Source: Thermoplasmata archaeon
GTDB taxonomy: Archaea; Thermoplasmatota; Thermoplasmata; Lutacidiplasmatales; UBA184
DNA length: 38,070 nt
Direction of reading: 5' to 3'
NCBI GenBank assembly: GCA_030037395.1
Contig: JASHRJ010000115.1
Span: 1 to 38,070 of the forward strand
Below the pieces are notes generated by a model. The model saw only the letters and a list, made by a program, of their open reading frames with translations. It had not been told where the DNA came from and did no database searches. Each line of letters begins with the position of its first letter. The stretch's first letter is position 1. Both the position numbers and the translations under genes were made by a program. Below are positions 17,062 to 24,663 of this stretch, in pieces.

Positions 17062-17687
17062 CGGAGGCCCCCCGCCCGCCGCCGCCGCATCCGTGGCGCA
17101 CCCATGTCCGTGCCGGGGCGATCCTCCTCGCGCTGATGATCGTGGTCTCGGGGCTCGCCTACCCGGCGTTCGTCACGGCGATCGCGCAGGAGATCGACCC
17201 CGGCGCGGCGAACGGCTCGCTCCTGACGTGCCCGAACGGTACGGTCGTCGGCTCGGCGGACATCGCCCAGAACCTCTCCGCGGGGGCGCTGGGCCCGAGC
17301 CTCTTCTGGGCCCGGCCCTCGCTGACCGACTACAACACGACGCTGGGGGCGGCGTCGCCCCCCGGCCCGAGCGATCCCGCGCTCCTCGCGCTCCTGAACG
17401 AAACGCTCGCCTACCTCAAGAACGGCACCGGCAACAGCTCGCCGACCGCGACGTTGCCGTTCTGGTGGGTCGCCCCGAGCGCCTCGTCGGTGGACCCGGA
17501 CCTGACCCCCAGCGCGGTGCTCGTGCAGATCCCGCGCATCTCGAACGCGACGAACCTGTCCGTCCCTACCCTCATGAACCTGGTGAACGCGCACATTACC
17601 CAGCCGCCGCTGCCGTACCTGGGGGTGCCGTTCGTGAACGTTCTGGAGCTCGACATCGCTCTCCTGGCCCTGCAGGGGACCTGCTGA
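17058..17687 (+). CDS. kdpC: KdpC subunit
   Basis: This 209-residue protein has one N-terminal span (AILLALMIVVSGLAYPAFVTAIAQ) followed by an extracellular domain, as in KdpC, which assists ATP-driven K+ uptake in the KdpFABC complex. The order after kdpA and kdpB, the GLAYPAFVTAIAQ segment (bacterial: GxxYP...), GSADIAQNL (bacterial: GSxLIGQ), LFWARPS (bacterial: FxGRPS), SASSVDPDLTP (bacterial: ASGLDPHIS) and VNVLELDIAL (bacterial: VNVLxLNLAL) identify it. The outer domain carries several Asn-X-Ser/Thr sequons, suggesting glycosylation. It overlaps kdpB (ATGA) and the USP gene (TGATG). Confidence 0.93.
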   Translation: MTEAPRPPPPHPWRTHVRAGAILLALMIVVSGLAYPAFVTAIAQEIDPGAANGSLLTCPNGTVVGSADIAQNLSAGALGPSLFWARPSLTDYNTTLGAASPPGPSDPALLALLNETLAYLKNGTGNSSPTATLPFWWVAPSASSVDPDLTPSAVLVQIPRISNATNLSVPTLMNLVNAHITQPPLPYLGVPFVNVLELDIALLALQGTC

Positions 17688-18481
17688 TGTACCGCCACAT
17701 CCTAGTACCGGTCCAGGTCCCGGCGGAGGTCGAGCCGCTGGTGCGGTTCGCCGCGCAGCTGCTGGAGCCGGACGGCGAGATCCGGGTCCTGCACGTCATC
17801 CCCACGACGACCCTTCCCGAGGTGACCCGCGAGTGGCGCGCCTCGGTCAACCTGGTCGTGCCGGCCCACGAGATCGGCGCGGTCCTGGACGTGAAGGTCG
17901 AACCGGAGGTCCGCGCGGCGACCGACGTCCCCGGCGAGATCCTGGAGAGCGCGGAGACCCACGCCGTCGACGCGATCGTCTTCACCCTCCGCGGGGATCG
18001 TCGCAGCCACAACCCGTTCGTCGGCCACACGGCGACCGCGCTCCTGCAGCACGCGGGGGCGAACGTCCTCGTCGTGAACCGCCTCGCGCTCGCGACCGGC
18101 GCCCCGCCCCGGGTGCTCCTGCCGACGTTCGGGGCGCGCGCGGGGGCCCGGCCGCTGGCCCTGGCCGAGGAACTGTCGGTCAAGGCCGGCGGGATCCCGG
18201 TGATCACCCTGCCGCTCGGCCCGGAGACCGGGGGGCCCGAGTCGACGGACCGCACCAGCCGGGGGGTCCCGATCGTGCATCGGCCGGTGACGTTCTCCGG
18301 CTCCCTGCTCGGCCGGCGGCGGCGGTTGCCGGAGCTGATCCTCGCGGCCGCGGCCCGCGAGCGGTACGGCCTCCTCTTGGTCGGCGAGGCGCCGGTCGCC
18401 GGCGGCTCGCTTCTCACCCGGCGCTTCCTCGAGGAGCTGTTCCGCCGGGCGCCGTGCCCGGTCCTCGCCGTTCGCGCCTAG
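17687..18481 (+). CDS. Two-domain universal stress protein at the end of the kdp operon (KdpQ-like position)
   Basis: This 264-residue protein begins MYRHILVPVQ, typical of UspA-family proteins, and seems to hold two Usp-like domains: residues 1-130, ending with a GANVLVVNR strand, and 137-264, ending with PCPVLAVRA. The family is cytosolic and often binds ATP or other nucleotides. The start overlaps the kdpC stop by one base, so it belongs to the kdp operon. In Halobacterium a USP-related gene, kdpQ, closes the kdp operon; in bacteria the KdpD sensor contains a USP domain that can bind c-di-AMP. A role as a regulator or nucleotide sensor of Kdp is therefore an attractive inference, not a demonstrated function. 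No KdpD or KdpE lies in the window. Confidence 0.85.
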   Translation: MYRHILVPVQVPAEVEPLVRFAAQLLEPDGEIRVLHVIPTTTLPEVTREWRASVNLVVPAHEIGAVLDVKVEPEVRAATDVPGEILESAETHAVDAIVFTLRGDRRSHNPFVGHTATALLQHAGANVLVVNRLALATGAPPRVLLPTFGARAGARPLALAEELSVKAGGIPVITLPLGPETGGPESTDRTSRGVPIVHRPVTFSGSLLGRRRRLPELILAAAARERYGLLLVGEAPVAGGSLLTRRFLEELFRRAPCPVLAVRA

Positions 18482-18496
18482 CCGGTCCGGCGTCCG

Positions 18497-19267
18497 ATGG
18501 CCACCCTTTGGTTCGTCGGCCTGGGTCTGGACGACGAGCGAGGCCTCTCGCGCCGGGCCCTCGAGGTCCTGCGCCGGTGCGAGCCGTTCGCCGAGCAGTA
18601 CACCGCGGCGGCCGCGCCGGGGGCGCTCGAGCGTCTCGCGGCGGAGCTCGGCCGGCCCATCGCGCAGCTCGGCCGGGAGCAGCTCGAGGCCGAGACCCCG
18701 GTGCTCGCGGCGCTGGCCCGCGCCCCCGAGGTCGCGCTGATCGTCGTGGGGGATCCGTTCGCGGCGACGACCCACGTCGCGCTCCGCCTGGCCGCCGAGC
18801 GGGCGGGGCACACCTGGCGGTACCTTCCGAACGCCAGCATCCTGGTCGCGGCCGCCGGCTTCCTCGGTCTGATGCCGTACCGGTTCGGCCGCACCGTCTC
18901 CCTTCCGTTCCCGGCTCCCGGGTTCGCCCCCCGATCGCCGCTCGAGCAGATCGACGGCAACCGCGCTCGGGACCTGCACACGCTGGTGCTCCTCGACCTG
19001 GAGCCGGCGCGGGGGCGATTCCTCCGGGCCGAGGAGGCGCTGGCGCAGCTCCGGGAGCTGGACCCCGACGGGCGGGTCCTCGCCGACCCCGACCTGGTCG
19101 CCGTCGCCGCCCGGGTCGGGCGGGACGATGCGGCGGGCTTCGCGGGCCCGTTCGGGGAGCTGCGCGGGGCCACCTTCGGCCCGCCGATGCACGCCGTGGT
19201 CGTACCGGCCCCCCGCCTCCACTTCGAGGAGGACGCGGCGCTGGCGGCGTTCCGCCGCCGGCCTTAG
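18497..19267 (+). CDS. dph5: Diphthine synthase (Dph5)
   Basis: This 256-residue methyltransferase of the tetrapyrrole-methylase fold adds methyl groups to the modified histidine of elongation factor 2 during diphthamide synthesis. Signatures are LWFVGLGLDDERGLSRRALE at the start, ALIVVGDPFAATTHVALRLAA near residue 80, the NASILVAAAGFLGLMPYRFG segment near 112, which binds AdoMet, and the C-terminal PAPRLHFEEDAAL. Length matches the family. The ATG is 15 bases after the USP stop, so it may be read from the kdp transcript. Its 3' end overlaps the oppositely oriented receiver gene by 4 bases. Confidence 0.95.
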   Translation: MATLWFVGLGLDDERGLSRRALEVLRRCEPFAEQYTAAAAPGALERLAAELGRPIAQLGREQLEAETPVLAALARAPEVALIVVGDPFAATTHVALRLAAERAGHTWRYLPNASILVAAAGFLGLMPYRFGRTVSLPFPAPGFAPRSPLEQIDGNRARDLHTLVLLDLEPARGRFLRAEEALAQLRELDPDGRVLADPDLVAVAARVGRDDAAGFAGPFGELRGATFGPPMHAVVVPAPRLHFEEDAALAAFRRRP

Positions 19268-19665
19268 GGGGGCGGGGCGGCCGGGCCGCTCGACGGTGGC
19301 GGGGCGATCGCGTCGGCGAACTGCTGGATACGGAACGGACGCAACAGCAGCACGTCCGGCGCCGAGGCGCCGGACAGGAGCGGCGGCGGGCGTGACGCCG
19401 GGTAGACGAGGATCACCCGGACCCCCGGCGCCGCGGTCCGCGCCCGGCCGACCAGGTCGATCGCGCTTCCCTCCTCCAGGTGCGAGTCCACGACCACGAG
19501 CGTCGGGCGCCGCTCCGCGAGGAGCCGCAGCGCGTGCGTGACCCCCGTCGCCTCGCCGTCGACCCGGACCCGATGGAGCTGGAGCAGGCCCCGGAGCAGG
19601 ATCCGCATCTCGTCGTCGGCGGCGACGACGAGCGCCACCGGTGCGGTGCCGTCGGCCGGCGTCAC
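19264..19665 (-). CDS. Stand-alone receiver (CheY-like) domain protein
   Basis: This 133-residue protein is almost only a response-regulator receiver domain: acidic residues DDE (17-19), the presumed phospho-acceptor D60 in LVVVDSHLEEGS, and the C-terminal LLLRPFRIQQFADAI. The conserved Lys of the usual KPF motif is Arg here (R109), and there is no output domain. A Pro/Ser/Gly tail follows. It may work as a phosphorylation-dependent or degenerate interaction module; no histidine kinase is nearby. The gene is convergent with dph5. Confidence 0.8.
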   Translation of the reverse strand: MTPADGTAPVALVVAADDEMRILLRGLLQLHRVRVDGEATGVTHALRLLAERRPTLVVVDSHLEEGSAIDLVGRARTAAPGVRVILVYPASRPPPLLSGASAPDVLLLRPFRIQQFADAIAPPPSSGPAAPPP

Positions 19666-19740
19666 GCGGGGTTCCCGTTGCTCCCGAGCGGGCCGTCCCG
19701 GCGGCCCGCGTTCGCGAACGCCGAAGAGACCGCCGACCCG

Positions 19741-21315
19741 CTATTTGGACTCGCGGTCCGGAGGGGGCCCCTCCGGCGCTACGACACCCCAGTCGGCGAC
19801 TCCCGCCGCCCGCAGGAGCGCGTCCAAGGCCCCGTGGTAGCCGGCGGCCGGGGCGCGCAGCAGCTCGCGGACCCGCGGCTCGAGGGCCTGGCCGAACTCC
19901 TTCTCGGTGGGCGTGAACTGCCAGGCATGTGCCGCGCCCCGCCCCAGGGCGAGGAGGATCCCGAAGCCGAGGCCCCGCACCTTCCCCTCGCGGGGCAGGG
20001 TCTGCAGGGCCGCACGCTCGGCGCCCCCCTCGCCATGGGTCCGGTAGACCCGAGCCACCCGGTCGACGTACGCCGCCTCCGGTACGAGCCGGGCGTAGTG
20101 CGGCAGGGTTTCCAAGAGCTCGCGTTCCTCGCTCCGACGCTGCAGGCGCTTGAGGATCTCGGCGACACGGCCGGGAGCGCCCCGGGCCTCGTCGACCAAG
20201 CGGCGCGCCTCGGCGGGATCCGGCACGATCGCACGGACGATCGCCTCGGCGTGCGCGCCCCACAGCCGCTCCAGCGCGCGGCTGGCGGCCGGCTCGTCGA
20301 CCTCGAAGGCTCCCGCCTCCTCCGCGAGGACGCCGGCGAGGGCGCGCCGCTCGACCGGGGACGGATGTAAGGCGTCCAGGAACGCCTCCAGATCCGAGCC
20401 GTAGCATACCCCTCCCGCCACGAACGTCGGGCGCGGGGTCCGCTCGAGCCGGGGCGCGAGCTCCTCCAGGTAGCCGGCGAGCAGGGGTCCGTCCGCCAGC
20501 CTCCCGAGCACGTACCGCTTTCGCAGCGCGCGGGCCGGCGGCGGGAGCCCCTGATGGACGCACTCCGCGCCGCCGCGGCAGTCGACGTTCAACGACGCCG
20601 CGACCGGGAACGCCGCCTCGGGATCCGGCACCGCGGCCCCGCCGGAGATGCTCGAGAGGAGGTGCCGGTCGTCCTTCGCGCACCGTCGGCAGACCCGGAA
20701 GGCGAGGTCGGCGCCGGGCCAACCGACCTCGAGGAACGGCCGCGGCTCGCCGGCCGTGAGGTGCGAGCAGAGGTAGACCCGGTGGCTCGCGTCCGGCAGC
20801 AGCCGGTACGGCAGGTCGGCGATCCGCTCGGCGACGAACTCGGCGGGCGGTTGCTCGGACCGACCGGTGCACCAGAGCTCGCGGCGGGTCGCGTAGAAGT
20901 GGAACCCCTTCCTCGCCCAGGCAAGGTAGCCGAGCAGCAGCCGCTCGGGATCGTCCGACTGCTGTACCGCGACCTCGGCCTCGCGGTCGGTCGCGGCGAG
21001 CGGGGCGTACGACACCTCGCCCCCGGCGGTCGGGAACGCCACGACCACCGGAGGGCTCGGGTCGAGGGCGTACTTCAGCAGACCCGCGTACGCTCGGGCG
21101 AGCGGCTCGCCCCAGCGGGCGAGGCGGCCGAGACGTCGGTCGTCCTCCGAGGCCTCCCGCACCTCCTCGAGCTCGGTCCGCAGCCGGTCGAACCGGTCCC
21201 GTGGACAGTCCGGGGTGAGGCGCGGGAGCAGCGCGTCCACGCTCTGGCGGAGCGCCTTCGCGCGCGCGAGGAGATCGGCCTCGCGGACCCCGGAACCCTT
21301 GCGGATGCGCGGCAC
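19741..21315 (-). CDS. Conserved-looking protein of unknown function with clustered cysteines
   Basis: This 524-residue cytosolic protein matches no family that I recognise. The N-terminal 60 residues look like a helical bundle rich in Leu, Arg and Glu. The middle (about 90-265) is a mixed fold with paired cysteines: LWCTGR, VYLCSHLT, RVCRRCAKDD and NVDCRGGAECVH, which could bind zinc or a metal cluster. The C-terminal half is mostly helical (RRLVDEARGAPGRVAEILKR region). The GTG start at 21315 is chosen because the reading frame begins there and an A/T box lies about 31 bases upstream. It is transcribed alone, between guaA and the receiver gene. Codon use and length argue that it is a true gene. 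Confidence 0.75.
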   Translation of the reverse strand: MPRIRKGSGVREADLLARAKALRQSVDALLPRLTPDCPRDRFDRLRTELEEVREASEDDRRLGRLARWGEPLARAYAGLLKYALDPSPPVVVAFPTAGGEVSYAPLAATDREAEVAVQQSDDPERLLLGYLAWARKGFHFYATRRELWCTGRSEQPPAEFVAERIADLPYRLLPDASHRVYLCSHLTAGEPRPFLEVGWPGADLAFRVCRRCAKDDRHLLSSISGGAAVPDPEAAFPVAASLNVDCRGGAECVHQGLPPPARALRKRYVLGRLADGPLLAGYLEELAPRLERTPRPTFVAGGVCYGSDLEAFLDALHPSPVERRALAGVLAEEAGAFEVDEPAASRALERLWGAHAEAIVRAIVPDPAEARRLVDEARGAPGRVAEILKRLQRRSEERELLETLPHYARLVPEAAYVDRVARVYRTHGEGGAERAALQTLPREGKVRGLGFGILLALGRGAAHAWQFTPTEKEFGQALEPRVRELLRAPAAGYHGALDALLRAAGVADWGVVAPEGPPPDRESK

Positions 21316-21340
21316 GGCCGCGCGGCCGAGCGAACCCGTC

Positions 21341-21350
21341 TACATATTTC
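21341..21350 (-). promoter_or_regulatory. TATA box of the cysteine-containing unknown gene
   Basis: The minus strand reads GAAATATGTA, centred about 31 bases before the GTG at 21315, within the 50-base gap after the guaA glutaminase gene. Confidence 0.55.
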
Positions 21351-21365
21351 CGGGGGTCCGGGCCG

Positions 21366-21929
21366 TCAGCGGCGGCAGGCGTCGAGGAAGCGCCGGAAGA
21401 TCTCCCGGCCGCCCTCGGTGTGCTCGACCTCCGGGTGGAACTGGACCCCCCAGATCGGCCGGTCCGGCGCGGACATCGCCTCGACGCGGCAGGCGGGGGA
21501 GTGCGCCAGCACCGTCCAGCCCTGGGGCGGGGTGGCCACCTGATCGTTGTGGCTCGCCCAGACCCGCAGGGTGCGGGGCAGTCCGGCAAAGAGGCGGTCC
21601 TCCGGCCGGTCGATGGTGAGCTCGACCGATCCGAACTCGGGGGCCCCCCGCTCGACACGGCCGCCGAAGTGCCGGGCGAGGAACTGATGCCCCACGCAGA
21701 TGGCGAGGACCGGCACCTCCACCGTGTCGATCCAGCGGTCGACCTTCCCGAGGGGAGCGGCGCTGCCGTCGAGGCTCAGCGCCCCGCCCGAGAGGACGAC
21801 CCCGTCGGCGTCGAACTCCGCCCACGGCGTGGTGTTCGGGACGATCCGGCTCTCCGCGCCGAGCTCGCGCAGCACCCTCCACTCGCGGTGGGTCCACTGG
21901 CCGCCGTTGTCGACGACGGGGATCTTCAT
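21366..21929 (-). CDS. guaAA: GMP synthetase, glutaminase subunit A
   Basis: This 187-residue class I glutamine amidotransferase supplies ammonia for XMP to GMP conversion. It has the archaeal stand-alone form: MKIPVVDNGGQWTHREWR at the start, the nucleophile Cys in AICVGHQFLARHFGG near residue 80, SHNDQV near 125 and the catalytic His/Glu in GVQFHPEVEHTEGG near 165. The ATP-pyrophosphatase subunit (GuaAB) is not in the window. The ATG overlaps the stop of the upstream membrane-protein gene (ATGA), making it the last gene of the ubiX operon. Confidence 0.93.
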   Translation of the reverse strand: MKIPVVDNGGQWTHREWRVLRELGAESRIVPNTTPWAEFDADGVVLSGGALSLDGSAAPLGKVDRWIDTVEVPVLAICVGHQFLARHFGGRVERGAPEFGSVELTIDRPEDRLFAGLPRTLRVWASHNDQVATPPQGWTVLAHSPACRVEAMSAPDRPIWGVQFHPEVEHTEGGREIFRRFLDACRR

Positions 21930-22285
21930 CGGGCGCCCCGACCCTCCCCGCCGGGCCCCCTCGGAGGGGACCCCGATCGGTCGCGGAGGTCGTCGACCGA
22001 CTTGCGGAGCTCCCGGATCTCCGCCCCCATCCGCAACATCTCCTCCTCGAACGGGGTGAACTCCCGGGGGCCGAGGAGCCGAGCGGAGACGTAGATCCCG
22101 ACGAAGATCGCGCCGATGATCGCCACGATCGTGGTGAAGACGAGCGAGACGACCAGCGAGATCGGGTCGCCGAGCGCGGCCGAGACCGGGGACGTGAACA
22201 GGTGCGTCACCTCGGCGAGCTCGAGGACCACCAGCGCCACGACGACGATGCTCCACAGGACGAGCACCGCGCGGCCGGGCCTCAC
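21926..22285 (-). CDS. Two-span membrane protein with cytosolic coiled coil
   Basis: This 119-residue protein starts with a GTG that overlaps the stop of the preceding gene (GTGA). Two hydrophobic segments (VLVLWSIVVVALVVLELA and SLVVSLVFTTIVAIIGAIFVGIYV) are followed by a charged region (FEEEMLRMGAEIRELRKSVDDL) predicted as a coiled coil, and then a Gly/Pro/Arg tail. No family is recognised. It sits between a secreted protein and guaA in one tightly overlapped operon and could act with the upstream extracellular protein. Confidence 0.72.
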   Translation of the reverse strand: MRPGRAVLVLWSIVVVALVVLELAEVTHLFTSPVSAALGDPISLVVSLVFTTIVAIIGAIFVGIYVSARLLGPREFTPFEEEMLRMGAEIRELRKSVDDLRDRSGSPPRGPGGEGRGAR

Positions 22286-22857
22286 GGGGGCCCTCCCGAT
22301 CCGTAGTTGACCAGCAGGAGCGACAGCGGAAGATCGGCGACCGACCACGTGTGCGGCGGGTTCTCCCCCGGCGTGTACGGGCAGCTGGCGAGCTCGAGGC
22401 TCTCGTCCGAGAGGTTCTCGTTGACCAGGCCGAAGGCGATCTCCCCCGCGTAGACGGTCCGAACGCCGCCCTGGTCGTAGATCGCCGTCGCGTTCAGGAC
22501 GACCGCGGTGGCGTTCGTGCCGACGTTCATCTCGAGGAGGTCGGTCTCGTTCGTGATCGTCCAGTTGAGCGGGGTCGTCGGGCAGCCGCCGCTCCACACG
22601 AACCCGGTGCCGAGCCCGACGCGGATCTCCGAGTACGCCACGTCGGATCCAACCGCGTGGACGTAGAACTTGGTGGTCGGCCCTCCGATCACCCGGTAGA
22701 CGGTAAGCTCGGCGTGGGCCGCGAGCGGCGAGGGACCGCTCGCCAGCAGGACCGGGGTGAAGACGATCAGGGCCACCAGGATCGCCGCCGCGCCCACGAA
22801 CGGCAGCGGAGCCACTCGGCCGAGCCGGCCGCCGGGTACCGGGCGCCGGGCGCTCAC
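22282..22857 (-). CDS. Secreted or membrane-anchored protein of unknown function
   Basis: This 191-residue protein has a basic N-terminus, a hydrophobic segment (FVGAAAILVALIVFTPVLLA, about residues 20-39) acting as signal or anchor, and an outer domain rich in beta-forming residues. The outer domain has several sequons (NWT, NET, NAT, NLS) and two Cys (GGCPTT, LASCPY) that may pair. No family is recognised. The GTG at 22857 overlaps the ubiX stop (GTGA), and the downstream gene overlaps its own stop the same way, so the three are co-translated. Confidence 0.72.
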   Translation of the reverse strand: MSARRPVPGGRLGRVAPLPFVGAAAILVALIVFTPVLLASGPSPLAAHAELTVYRVIGGPTTKFYVHAVGSDVAYSEIRVGLGTGFVWSGGCPTTPLNWTITNETDLLEMNVGTNATAVVLNATAIYDQGGVRTVYAGEIAFGLVNENLSDESLELASCPYTPGENPPHTWSVADLPLSLLLVNYGSGGPP

Positions 22858-23429
22858 CCGGCCCCCTCCTTCCAGCCCCGGTACAGGGTGTGCGCGACCC
22901 CCAGGTGGTCGAGCACCTTGCCGGCGAGGTAGTTCGTCACGTCGTCGATGCTCCGGGGCTTCAGGTAGTACGCCGGGGCCGCCGCCAGGACCACCACCCC
23001 GAGCTCGCTGAGGGTGGCCAGTTGCCGCAGGAGGATCGTCGGCATCGGGGTCTCCCGAGGTACGAGCACGAGGGTCCGCCGCTCCTTGAGGTGCACGTGC
23101 GCGGCCCGGGTCAGGAGGGTGTCGGCGAGCCCGAGCGAGATCTTCGCGGCGGTCGACGCCGAGCACGGCACGACGACCATCCCCCGGGTGGGCCGCGAAC
23201 CGCTGGCGATCGGCGCGCCGAGGTCGTCGTCTCCGTAGACCGTGTCCGCGAAGCGTGCCAGGGCTGCCGGCTCGAGGCCCGCCTCCTCGCGGAGCACCTC
23301 GAGCCCCGCCCGCGAGGCGACGAGCGCGACCGGCCGACCGGCCGCGCGCAACCCCTCGAGCACCTTGACCGCGATCGGGGCCCCGCTCGCCCCCGAGACT
23401 CCGACGACGAACGGCCCGTCCTCCTGCAC
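22854..23429 (-). CDS. ubiX: Flavin prenyltransferase UbiX
   Basis: This 191-residue protein joins a dimethylallyl group to FMN, making the prenyl-FMN cofactor of UbiD-type decarboxylases. Signatures are VVGVSGASGAPIAVKVLEGL at the start, VVVPCSASTAAKISLGLADT near residue 90, RRTLVLVPRETPM near 118 and the APAYYLKPRSIDDVTNYLAGK stretch near 153. Length is typical. In archaea prenyl-FMN is also needed by anhydromevalonate phosphate decarboxylase of the mevalonate variant pathway, which would link it to ipk and the thiolase next door; the decarboxylase itself is not in the window. The GTG start at 23429 is the only reasonable one. First gene of a four-gene operon, divergent from the thiolase across 43 bases. 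Confidence 0.93.
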   Translation of the reverse strand: MQEDGPFVVGVSGASGAPIAVKVLEGLRAAGRPVALVASRAGLEVLREEAGLEPAALARFADTVYGDDDLGAPIASGSRPTRGMVVVPCSASTAAKISLGLADTLLTRAAHVHLKERRTLVLVPRETPMPTILLRQLATLSELGVVVLAAAPAYYLKPRSIDDVTNYLAGKVLDHLGVAHTLYRGWKEGAG

Positions 23430-23444
23430 CGCGGTTCCCCGGGG

Positions 23445-23452
23445 GTTAAATC
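23445..23452. promoter_or_regulatory. TATA-like element in the 43-base gap between ubiX and the thiolase gene
   Basis: GTTAAATC is the only A/T-rich sequence in the gap. Its centre is 24 bases before the thiolase ATG, good for a leaderless transcript, and 20 bases before the ubiX GTG on the other strand, which is rather short. It may serve the thiolase mainly, or both. Confidence 0.5.
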
Positions 23453-23472
23453 GGACGAGCGACTTCGCCGTT

Positions 23473-24660
23473 ATGACGGTTCGCGGGGCGGGAGGCGTGG
23501 GGCAGCGGGCGGCGGTCGTGGGGGCGGGGCACAGTCGGTTCGGGGCCGTGCCCGAGGGGCCCCGGGCGCTGCTGAGGACCGCGCTGGAAGGGGCGTTGGC
23601 GAGCGTCGATCGCGGGCTGGACCGCCGCACGATCGAGCGCGGGTACCTTGCCACCCTCGGCTTCGGCGGCTGGCAGATCGGCAACGCCTCCGCCGTCGTC
23701 GCAGAGGAGCTCCGGTGCCCCGGCCTGCCGACGGTCCGGATCGAGAACGCCTGCGCCTCCGGCGGCTTCGCGGTCCAGGAGGCGGCGCGGGCGATCGGCT
23801 CGGGGGCCGCCGACCTGGCGATCGTGGCGGGGCTCGAGAAGATGACCGACGTCTCCTCCGCGCGGCGGCGGTACTGGCTCGGCGTCAGCGGCGACACCGA
23901 GTGGGAGCGCCAGGCCGGCCTCACGTTCGCCGGGGTCTACGGGCTGATCGCCTCCCAGTACCTCGCCCGGTACCGCGTGCCGCCCGAGGCGCTCGCGGCG
24001 GTCGCCGTCAAGGCCCACGAGAACGGCGCGCTGAACCCGAACGCGCACTTCCAAAAGCGGATCTCGCGGGAGCAGGCCGCCGCCGGTCCGAAGGTGGCCG
24101 ACCCGCTGGGGCTCTACGACTGCTGTCCCGTCAGCGACGGCGCGGCGGCCGTCCTGCTCGCCTCCGAGGCCACGGCGCGCCGCTACACCGACACGCCGGT
24201 CTTCGTGGACGGGGCCGGAGCGTCGTCCGACTTCCTCGCCGTGCAGGAACGCCCGGACCTCCTTGGGTTCGCGGCGAGCCGCCGCGCCGCCGCGGCGGCG
24301 TACCGTGCCGCCGGCTGCCGTCCCGCCGACGTGTCGCTCGTCGAGGCGCACGACTGCTTCACCATCGCGGAGCTGCTCGCCCTCGAGGACCTCGGCCTCG
24401 CGCCCCCCGGCGCCGCCGGCGCGATGACCCTCGCCGGGGCGACGCGCCGGGACGGTGCCCTCCCCGTCAACCCGGACGGCGGGCTCAAGGCGAAGGGGCA
24501 CCCGATCGGGGCGACCGGGGTCTCCCAGATCTACGAGATATTCCAACAGCTCCGCGGTCACGCCGGCCCCCGGCAGGTCCCGAACGCGCGGCGCGCCGTC
24601 GCGCACAACGTGGGCGGCGCCGGCGCCACGGCAGCCGTCACGATCCTCTCCGTGGGGTGA
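23473..24660 (+). CDS. SCP2-type thiolase (acetyl-CoA acetyltransferase family)
   Basis: This 395-residue protein has the thiolase catalytic set: nucleophile C94 in ENACASGGFAVQEA, H293 in VEAHDCFTIAELLALEDLG, and H343 in GGLKAKGHPIGATG. It therefore looks active and belongs to the archaeal SCP2-thiolase group. In archaea such thiolases work with HMG-CoA synthase and a DUF35 protein in one complex that makes HMG-CoA for the mevalonate pathway. Here the next gene, 3 bases downstream, joins an HMGS-like piece to DUF35. The start is an ATG at 23473 just after an A/T box. Exact acyl substrate is unknown. Confidence 0.9.
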   Translation: MTVRGAGGVGQRAAVVGAGHSRFGAVPEGPRALLRTALEGALASVDRGLDRRTIERGYLATLGFGGWQIGNASAVVAEELRCPGLPTVRIENACASGGFAVQEAARAIGSGAADLAIVAGLEKMTDVSSARRRYWLGVSGDTEWERQAGLTFAGVYGLIASQYLARYRVPPEALAAVAVKAHENGALNPNAHFQKRISREQAAAGPKVADPLGLYDCCPVSDGAAAVLLASEATARRYTDTPVFVDGAGASSDFLAVQERPDLLGFAASRRAAAAAYRAAGCRPADVSLVEAHDCFTIAELLALEDLGLAPPGAAGAMTLAGATRRDGALPVNPDGGLKAKGHPIGATGVSQIYEIFQQLRGHAGPRQVPNARRAVAHNVGGAGATAAVTILSVG

Positions 24661-24663
24661 ACG

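Noticed and set aside
17702-21658. 1318-codon minus-strand open frame opposite the USP and dph5 genes
   Set aside because: The sequence is low-complexity Arg/Gly/Ala text typical of shadow frames; the plus-strand genes are recognisable proteins.
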